From: Zychaea mexicana
Taxonomy: Eukaryota; Mucoromycota; Mucoromycetes; Mucorales; Lichtheimiaceae
Assembly (NCBI RefSeq): GCF_025766255.1
Contig: NW_026516817.1
Coordinates: forward strand, 1 to 64,000
Length of the DNA: 64,000 bases
Direction: 5' to 3'
The notes under the pieces are model-generated. The model was given only the letters and a program-made list of their open reading frames with translations, was not told the origin of the DNA and searched no databases. Positions 55,746-64,000 of the stretch are shown here, one piece after another. Position 1 is the first letter of the stretch; every line of letters begins with the position of its first letter. Both the position numbers and the translations under genes were made by a program.

Positions 55746-57658
55746 AGCTAACGAAGTGTTATCAAACGCGTAGGCTGATCTTTCGACGAGATTTCCAAAA
55801 CCTTATCCAACTCTTAAAAAAAGTCAAAAGTCAAGAAGCGACATCAAAGGAAGCAGCACAACTGATCGATTATCTTCTGTGGATCATCGTCGACATACCC
55901 CCGATACCCGACAATCTGGACGATATGGTACAGACAGACAAGTACTGGAGCGATCGCACGAGATGGCGTGAAAAAGTGTATAAAACAGCAAATTCTTTGC
56001 AAAAAGCTCGTGTACCATCCGTCATGATGCACCAGAAAAGTCTCCTCAGCGCACTCGGCATTCTCCATGGAGAACCGAAAACTATTGCCAATTGTGCCAG
56101 TAATGCAGCAGAAGCCATAATCAGTCTAATCGTCAACGCACATCCATTCGCCGCACCAAATGACATACGAACTATTGCAAACAACGAACCAGATTTATCA
56201 TTAAATCAGAAGGATGAACGCTTTTATTCATACGCCATGATGATTCAAGGAAACATTGGCTGTGCTTTGGAGACGTTCAAACTGAATGATTGGTGGACAC
56301 TGGTGCATTTGGTGGACTTGTTCGGGCTGGTCGAAGAGTCAAACTATGTCACTACGATCGATGTTCAACTTTTCAATCCTGATGATGATCGACGATACGA
56401 TATGCATTTTCGATCGTTCCTTATACTTGTATATGTGCGCATGCTGAGCCAGCAAAGTAGTCTCTGGCACTACGGCTTGGACTACCTAAAAACGTGCGGA
56501 ACACTTGGTCGAGCGGCACTTATGGATGTGAGTCTCGGTTGTATTTTCCATGAGCAAATAGTTCATTCTCGTACGTAAACCAAGCTAACAAATTAATTCA
56601 TCAGTACATTCAATCGATGCCTGTTGACCATCATTTTCAAGCAAAGAAAGTAAAGCGTCTACTGGAACATTGTATGGAGCGTGATTATGTTAAAGAAGTC
56701 GTCGAGATCTGGAAGGTTGGTATTTCATTTACATATGTTGTTGCATGTAAGTGATATTAACAAATTGATGTAATAGTGCTTGGCCGAACGTGGTATCGAA
56801 AACACCTACTCAGAAATCATACGTTACTTGTGCGGTGTTGGGGATTTTTCGTCTATGGAGCAAATATGCGAATTGGCAGTCTATCATTTTGCGCGCACGG
56901 GTAAGAAAAATCAAGATAATTTCAATTGCAAGGAAAAAAAAGTATGGTTGCAACCCTTACTAATATTGAAATTTTATGATAGGAGAGTTGACGGATATCG
57001 ATACTTTGGAATCCCGGTTGGATAATTACAGTGAGCCATTGCCGCAAGTTTCATTCTTCATCCAGTTTTACAAGCTGCATGTTCTATACGAAGTATGTGC
57101 CTTAAACTCTGAAATCCATTTCTGTTATCATACAGCGTTCTTACTAACCATGTGTATATATTTATCGATACACCAATTTAGAAGCAAGAGTTTGACGAAG
57201 CTATTGAGCTTTTGTATGATCTTTTGATGTCTGACGACACTGATCCCAAGTTTATACCACTTCTCGTAGTCGAAGGAGGTAATGAACTTGAAGGTAAAGA
57301 TAAAAAAAAACTAATGAATTTGTAAAAGTAAAGAGAGTGGTGCGAGAAGAACCTTCAAAATTGACCGCATCTATTAGAAAAATTCGCCCGGTACTCAGAA
57401 ACTCAAATCATGTCGTTCCAATACATGCTGCATGATTTACTAAGCCGTGATCAGCTTCCTGGATTGGACTTGCTTGCACTCTACCTCCAACAAACCAAAA
57501 CCTTTGCTGTTCAGAATGGTACCCAGTATCTCAATATAGTCAAGGAAACTTTTCGCGATTACGTTGAAAACGTGATATATCGATGTGATCAATATAAGCA
57601 AATGAATCTGGATGCAGCGACAACGAGGCAACCTTTGTATGGCCAGGAGCAGCAATAA
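54864..57658 (+). CDS. NUP85: nucleoporin Nup85-like (Y-complex)
   Basis: Ten exons: 54864-54950, 55047-55232, 55345-55492, 55582-55666, 55774-56527, 56605-56715, 56777-56900, 56983-57092, 57182-57293 and 57378-57658, about 665 residues. The protein is alpha-helical. It shows the Nup85 order: WELCDILYF, FWSCVNKLIFRRDFQNLIQL, a WW-containing block (GCALETFKLNDWWTLVHLVD, then LFGLVEE), HYGLDYLKTCGTLGRAALMD followed by YIQSMPVDHHFQAKK, and a repetitive helical C-terminus. Nup85 is a scaffold member of the Nup84/Nup107 Y-complex of the nuclear pore. For exon 9 an alternative donor at 57279 (GGAG/GTAATG) also keeps the frame and would drop NELE plus one residue. Intron 4 carries a (TA)n run at 55709-55741. 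Confidence is moderate because the family is poorly conserved. Confidence 0.75.
55709..55741. repeat. (TA)n microsatellite in NUP85 intron 4
   Basis: A pure TA run lies within the fourth intron, about 32 bases before the CGTAG acceptor. Confidence 0.85.
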
Positions 57659-57715
57659 AAAGAAGCTATACACATATACCATAATCTCCACCCTTCACTC
57701 TGCACGACAACCTGA

Positions 57716-57721
57716 AATAAA
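57716..57721 (+). terminator. poly(A) signal of NUP85
   Basis: AATAAA lies 58 bases after the NUP85 stop codon, in the 249-bp gap to the convergent MED14 stop. Confidence 0.5.
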
Positions 57722-57907
57722 GGAAAAAGCGGAATGGTATATGGACATATACTGTACTGGCCCGTAACCTTTGGCGGATGATCAGTTGAAGTATGATGGA
57801 TGAAATGTATGTGGGTTTTTTATTATTATACAGAGGATACAGTGATGGTTTTGGTTTGTAGAAGGAGTGATACTATATGAGTGTTGGTTGCCCTTGATGG
57901 ATTCTTT

Positions 57908-60900
57908 TTATTGTTGCTTTTTATCGTGGTTTAACGAACCTAATTGGGAAATGACTTGGCGACACAGTGAGGCAGAACAAATAACACCGTGTTTGAACGG
58001 CACTGCGGTGGGTTCTGAGTCATCTGCGGAGGGTGGAATACAACGTGGTTCTTCTTGGCCATCATCGTCTTGGAAAATCCAGCTCTCTACCTCCCCCAAC
58101 AAGCCTTCAAATTCTGCAAACGGTATAAATCTCTGGAAATCTTGTGACAATTTGACAGGTTTTACGGCATCGGGATTATCCGACTGCTGCTGTTGTTGCC
58201 CAGAAGCAGCTGCCGGTGATGGTTGAGGTGGTGTTGCAGTGTTCTCGGGCCGTGACGATAATGGTGAGGCGAGTTTGTGTTGGAATGCAGCGTCAGATAC
58301 GCAAATGGTATTTGGATTCGTGAACCAGATATCCAATGCGTGTCTATCACAGCCGTCCTTTTCAGCACGTTTCACACAATTCCTCTAATTCACGACACAT
58401 TATTTTAGATACATACCTTGATACATATATAATGCGGACCGAATCAACTGCACGTGGAATGATTGAAAGATCACCAATGGAGCCCTTGAGCGTATTGTGC
58501 AGCTCCAGTTTTTCCAAAGACATCATGAACGGAAGTGTTTGGAACAACACCTGAAAAATGCAATTTTAGCGAACCATCCACTCTATATAGGCGAGAGAGT
58601 ATCTCATTATTACCTGTATGAGATATACGACATCGCGTTTATCGTTCAAAATATCTTGTAGGAACGAAGCTACGCGCCAATGTGGGTTTCTTGTTACTGA
58701 CAAATGCAGTAATGTAGGAGCTTCCGTGTCTTTTTTCGTGTCTTTCTCGTATTCCTCTTTCATGCCAACTTGGATAATGTACTGTCGTGCTCGTCCAGTG
58801 TTTGGAGAATCCCAGCGAATGACACAAGTAAAATCCTTGAAATCCATGTATCCAAAGGCATGTTAGCGATCGTATATATCACCAGTGATTGTTTTTTCTT
58901 ATTACCTTGCCATAGGTAAACTTGAGTTCTTGCATGTTGAAACTGTCAAAGTCTAGCTGTTCTTTGTACTTCTCCAGCCATTTTGACGATGCTACAAGAA
59001 GACAAGGTACGTCAGTTTTTTACACAGCAAAACAGAGAAACAGAAAACAGCCGTTCAGTAAAAATGCAACAACTTACATTGCCGAGCCAAGTTTGCCATC
59101 ATGTATATCCTTTCCCAGTCTATCAGAAATCTGTCAATGCATGAATCGATCTCGGTGTATGTAAAAGATAGGACGTTTGAAGGTCTGTCCAATGAAATGT
59201 GATCTGCTATAGACGAAAAGGAAATGTTAGTTCATCGTATCCACACGCACACAATTAAGCATGCTTCTTCCTTTTTGTTCTTACCATTAAAATCCTGAAT
59301 TGGCAGTGGTATATTCTTCCAGTCAAATCTATCTTGCATGACAACGAAGCACTCGTTTCGTCCACAGGCCCACCATCCAGATGCACGCATCAGGACGTCG
59401 TTCCACATGAGCGGTGTCATTCTGTCCACCCACGGTCGGACATGTAACGGTATCTCCTTGCCAACACCACCAGGATGCTGTGTATGAGTGTCGTCGACAT
59501 TACGCGCTGCACAGGCCTTCAAAAGCTCGCGTTGTGGTACACAGAGAACCTCCATTTTGTTGGCCGCAGGGTGATTTAGAACTTGCGATTCAGCAGTAGG
59601 TAGAGACTTAAGCAGTGGTCGTGACATATAGGTAACAGAGCTGAGCAAAAGTTGGGACTCGACTTTGCGATTGGTAATGAATGCACTAAGTAGGAATAAA
59701 ACAGCAGCAAGTAAGTTATTAGCAAATTGCGTATTTACAGGTATAATGAATATATACATACCGGCAGAGCGAGTCCAGTTTTGCCATGAAACGCAAATCA
59801 ATTGATAAGCTATTATAATACGAGATAGGAGTGAGTTATCGATAGAAATGCAGAAAATAACGACAGCAGTAAACACATACTTGTCCACGTTTCGAACTAC
59901 ATCTGTCTTTCCACTAGCATCCACTCGGCCATTGTGTGTTTTCCGCCGCTTCTTCTGGGCATTTTCTTCTCTATCTTCAACTTCCTCCTCCTCAATTTCT
60001 TCCAGGTGACTCTTTCGCTTCTTGGTATGCACATCGGCACCACAAGAGTTCCCGGCGCTCTCCAGCTGGGGCATAAACTGTTCTTTCCACATTTCTTCGT
60101 AGTCCACATGCATCATATCAACGATCATCTGGAATAAACCATTCGCATCCCGTTTTTCGCTAAGTGACGAAACAACATGGTGAGTAAATTCAAAGGATGA
60201 AAAGATTTCCTACCAGCCCCTTTGCATATATATTCATTAAGCACTTACTTGATACAACATAACCATGAATAAACCTCGTTTTGCACAATAGTAACAACCA
60301 GATACCAGTCTTTGAACTGGGCAAATTGTAAAAACACACAGTGTGATGGGTATTGTAGCCTGTTTGCTGGAGCGTGTGCTGCTGCTGTTGAATCTGGAGA
60401 GTGTTCTCGAGGCGTCTGATGGCTTGACAGGATATCACCAAAGAGTTTCACAAGATCGTCTGCGCGTAGCGACATTTGTGAAGTGTGGAAGGGTTGCAGA
60501 CTGAGCTGCTTGGCCAATGATACGATTTCACGAATAACGACTTCGGATCGTAGCCAGAGTAGATGCTTGGAGACATTGGATGGGTCGCTGTTCAGCCGCT
60601 CCTCAAGCTCTTTAAGTTTAGCTACAAATACAGAAAAATAGCCATTTGCTTAACAAAACAGTCCACATGGCTATCTCTCAACCCTCTCCCGAATCTGGAG
60701 AATCTTCTCACCATCGCCTTCGCCAAGACGATATCCTGCCTCGCGAACTTTGATGCGACCCGATCGCATATCCAAGTTGATATTGATGTAGCGATGGTGA
60801 CGATATCTAACAATCACTGGCGAAATATCCATCTTCTTCTCGTTCATGTAAAGTTGATCTGTTGATTCATACATATGAGCGAGAAAAATCGATATATCAC

Positions 60901-63371
60901 GGAGCGGCATGTTGGTATAAGAGATTAATGAAGTAAAATGATACCTTTAAGGTCATCTGTAGCCGCAGTTTCCAAGTCAGAGATGACATCTTCAAGTCGA
61001 CCTTCCACCAAATGTAATCCATTTTCATTGAGGAAAGACTCTTGCACTTTCAGCACCGAACGTAATTTCTCAATGATGCATAAACTGTGGTGTCGTGTTA
61101 CATGCCACAAGACACGCTCAACATCGATATCCGATGGATTCTAATTGATAGCATCCAGCATTAGCGATTTTGATAAGCATATAAAGACCCAATGAAGTAT
61201 TAAAGTCAAATAACAGATGAACCGTTCTTCCCTCCCTTACTTACCAATAATTCAGCGCTTGTGTGCAAGTTGCTATCGCCACCCCACAAAACATCCAGTT
61301 GGTTCTTTGGATATTTGAGAGCTGAAACAATCTTTGGCCGATCCGCATTATCCATTTTTGAAAGCTCTACCGATGCTCCAAGTCCAGCTTGCTCAATAAG
61401 TCCTTTCAAATCATCTCGAATGCTGATGGCCATGTTGACTTGCGGTGAGAACGGTCCTCTCCGTTTGTCAGTTTCGTTGCTGATCGAGATCTCTAGCGCG
61501 GTACTGTTGTTATTGCTGTTGTTTGTCTGAGGTTCGCTAGATCGCTCTCCTTCATCACGCTGCGTTTGGACAATAGATGCTTCAAGTGTTAGTATCACAC
61601 CAGTGTCTACGCGTATATTGTACTAAATAATTATATATGCGAACCTGTGGACGAGCCCAATGAGCTGCTGGAGATCCGCCCTTCCAATAGATAAGTGTCA
61701 GCTTGGTTCTTGTCGCATCCATAAACACCTTAAGCTGATCCAACCATCGCGTTCTCGACACCATAACAGCCTGCATATATACGATCTCTAATTGCATGTT
61801 GAGACAGAACAGATGTAAATAGTCGTAAAGGTTGACGAGTGGAAAGTATACTGGGGTTGCTGTCGTATCGGGCGTTGTCGTTACTGCTGGTGGTGGTGGT
61901 AATAGTTGTTTTTGGGCGTTCATTCGTAAATTATGCAACTGCGCTTCATTCAATGAAATATCCACATCTTTATACCAACAAAACATTTAAATTCAGTTCA
62001 GTTTCGTTTATTTTTCTTTACTTACATAACAGCATTTCTCCCCCTTTTTTTGTTCACTATTCTCCTCTATTATGTAAGCAAACTTACCAGCAGCACCACT
62101 GCCTGCCGTTGATTTGACTAACACATTTAACGCTACGATCCACCATCGCCGCTCGTTCGGAGCACCCATAAGCGTAAGAGAGACTTCGAATTCGTTCTGG
62201 ATCAAGAACTTGATTCGGCCACTCTCTATCAAGGACATGTCATCTATTTGTGATGCTGCTACTAAACGAATCACCTTACCTATTCGATAGTCTTTCATCG
62301 GTGAAGGTAGTACTTCTGTCGTCATCATTCGCATACGAATTACGTCGTTCATTTTACCGAAAGTGTCCAGTACATCGTTGTCCGTCAAAGGAACGGGTAT
62401 ACTCTAGGTACAAATAATATACACGTGATCCATAATTAGTTTGTGATCACGATTATACACACCTTCCCTCTTTCCTTTATCCAACCTTCTCATTAATTGT
62501 CTGGCCCTCTTAGCCATCCAATATGCCGTACCTGAAACTTTGTCGGCATTCGCTGATAGGATCCAGTCGTTAGCACGTCGACTGCACTGAGAATATCGAA
62601 ATTGCGTATCCTGGCTTTTGGCAATTCTGCATGAATCTTGTGCAAAAAGTGTGTCGAATCGCGAAAGATCTGATTTTGATTGGCCAAAAAAGCCATGATA
62701 TTCTATACGCCAGTGCAGAAGCCATCATAATGAGTTTGCGTATTAGCAACATGAGAGAAATAGCCATGGTTATACAGCTCCCTCTACTCATTCTTTCATA
62801 CCTGACACATTTGGATATCTTCTGCGTTGTCTGCCCATTTCACAAGCACTTGCAATTTTATAATTTGTTTCCGAACTAACGTCGCATAGTTGAGAATTTG
62901 TCGTTTCTTTTCCACTTCACCTCGAGAAGGCAATCTAAAAATACAATTGTGAGCAATGTGTCAGCACAATAAAATAGCAACAAGACGCGAGCGAGCGTGC
63001 ATGCACGAATCGAAAAAAACAGCGGCGACAACGACGACAACGAGGATGCAAAATGTTTAGTGAAAATAAGGAAAAGAAAATAATAATTACGTGTCTGTCA
63101 ATGTCATTAAATCAGCGTGAGCTTTACGAATCATCTTGCTAATGAGAGTTTGAAGAGGCACCATGCAGGCCATTTCGTTGGGTAACGTTATTTTTTCATC
63201 GATGTTATTACTGCTTCGTTCGTTGTGATTGCCATTTTGCTGCTGTTGTTTTGCATCGTGTGTGTTACTACTGTTGATCGCTGTTGCTTTCTTTCCATTG
63301 CCGTTCTCTTGAGTGTGACCATTACTCTCCATTGGCCGTTGATTTTCATCAGATTCTGAGATCGGTTGCAT
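57908..63371 (-). CDS. MED14: Mediator subunit 14 (Rgr1-like)
   Basis: Seventeen exons on the minus strand: 63371-63091, 62934-62802, 62702-62532, 62403-62088, 61967-61645, 61559-61245, 61140-60945, 60858-60712, 60621-60249, 60159-59881, 59809-59762, 59685-59285, 59206-59078, 58991-58906, 58835-58614, 58550-58417 and 58382-57908; 1342 residues with all phases consistent. The N-terminal Med14 domain is clear: VPLQTLISKMIRKAHADLM, LPSRGEVEKKRQILNYATLV, LQVLVKWADNAEDIQMC, NIMAFLANQNQIFRDSTHFL and FDILSAVDVLTTGSYQRMP. The start at 63371 gives an Asn/Gln-rich leader of about 55 residues. Residues about 770-805 hold an acidic-basic stretch (KRKSHLEEIEEEEVEDREE, KKRRKTH). Med14 is the backbone linking the head, middle and tail of Mediator. 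Intron 5 uses TACTAAC at about 61583-61589, which excludes an apparent open frame there. Confidence 0.93.
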
Positions 63372-63765
63372 TAATTTGTAAATAGAATGGAATGTATTGG
63401 AATTTAATGGTGCTTGTTGGCTCTTTTTATTCTTGTTTGGCAAGGAACAAAGAGAAGAAAAGAAAGCAGCGGAACAATTAATCTTCAGTGCCGACAATTG
63501 ATTTATCTGCTAAATTTTATACTGCCAAATAACGAAAGCATTTCATTATAGTGCTAAACGACAGATGGTCGATGTCTTATGACAGCAGTATCTTTTTTTT
63601 CTAAAGATGGCCTTGTACACAATTGCTGGTGTAATAATGTAGTATGCAATACGGCATCCGATAACTGATGGTTATTTCAAATGACGCACAGCTCAGTGCA
63701 GCCGTTAAATTCTTTATCTTGCTTTACAATAACCAACGATACCCCTTTTTCAAAATTACGTGCAA
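63372..63765. other. shared promoter region of two divergent genes
   Basis: A 394-bp gap between the MED14 start and the start of the plus-strand gene at 63766, so it should act as a bidirectional promoter. I recognise no specific site. Confidence 0.5.
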
Positions 63766-64000
63766 ATGGATGACAAGTTCATTGAATGGTCTACCGTACA
63801 AAACACGTGGATAGACCAGTACAGCTCATGCGACGAACTCCCTCAAAAGCTCATTACAGCCTTCTTTGACCCCAACAAGCTGTTTACCAAGAATGCCATT
63901 CCCCTATTTAAAGGTGAGAAACCTATTTTCCCGCGCATTGAGGACGCGTTGCACGATTTTAGGCTAATGTACTAATATTGCGAAATAAATAACAGCCGTG
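63766..64000 (+). CDS. 5' end of an unidentified gene (runs off the window)
   Basis: Exon 1, 63766-63913, encodes about 49 residues (MDDKFIEWSTVQNTWIDQYS, ELPQKLITAFFDPNKLFTKN). A GTGAGA donor at 63914, a TACTAAT branch-like site near 63970 and an AACAG acceptor ending at 63995 define an intron of 82 bases. Exon 2 begins at 63996 and continues outside. The unspliced frame would stop at 63975. Too little is visible to name the family. Confidence 0.6.

Noticed and set aside
60661..60711. Longer Med14 exon 8 running to the stop at 60671
   Set aside because: A GTGAGA donor at 60711 leaves phase 1, which is what exon 9 requires. The longer form gives a stop or the wrong phase.
61560..61598. Coding extension before Med14 exon 6
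   Set aside because: The open frame there contains TACTAAC and ends in CGCAG. Starting exon 6 at 61559 restores the phase with exon 5, while earlier acceptors do not.

Overview
This window is eukaryotic and looks like an early-diverging fungus, most likely Mucoromycota. Genes carry many short GT-AG introns (about 45-150 nt) with visible CTAAC/TACTAAC branch sites, and are separated by 0.1-2.5 kb. The recognisable proteins are fungal or pan-eukaryotic: Ctk3, SCAP, Rpl15, Pcc1, glucose-6-phosphate isomerase, Nup85 and Mediator Med14. Exon structures were derived by hand from reading frame, splice sites and intron phase. No database search was possible.

Left gene-rich part (about 1-30.1 kb). 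After a partial ORF and a 42-bp tandem repeat come: CTDK-I gamma subunit (+), arrestin-like protein (+), inositol polyphosphate 5-phosphatase (-), the sterol sensor SCAP (+), a multi-pass membrane protein of unknown function (-), an MFS transporter (-), ribosomal protein eL15 (+), a Ser/Thr/Gln-rich single-pass membrane protein (-) and a 944-residue coiled-coil protein with six exact-length 35-residue repeats (-).

Middle repeat-rich part (about 30-51.2 kb). This stretch has almost no host genes. It holds a broken MULE-type transposase/OTU-protease fusion, one tRNA-Ala(TGC), two inverted copies of a roughly 850-bp hAT-like non-autonomous element, subterminal repeat arrays of another family, and a very AT-rich interrupted palindrome of about 7.8 kb. 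Inside the palindrome lie a DDE transposase fused to a C-terminal chromodomain, about 80 copies of a 20-bp minisatellite abutting that gene, a cassette with roughly 200-bp inverted repeats carrying an unrecognised protein, and a foldback element. A large unrecognised pseudogene with two TAG stops and a frameshift follows.

Right gene-rich part (about 51.9-64 kb). PCC1 (KEOPS), glucose-6-phosphate isomerase, a small hypothetical gene and NUP85 lie on the + strand. They converge on MED14 (17 exons, - strand), and the 5' end of an unidentified gene starts at the right edge.

The host genes are a mixture of housekeeping functions (transcription elongation and Mediator, nuclear pore, tRNA modification, glycolysis, translation, phosphoinositide and sterol regulation). 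I see no co-functional cluster. The most unusual material is the AT-rich transposon nest at 37-51 kb.
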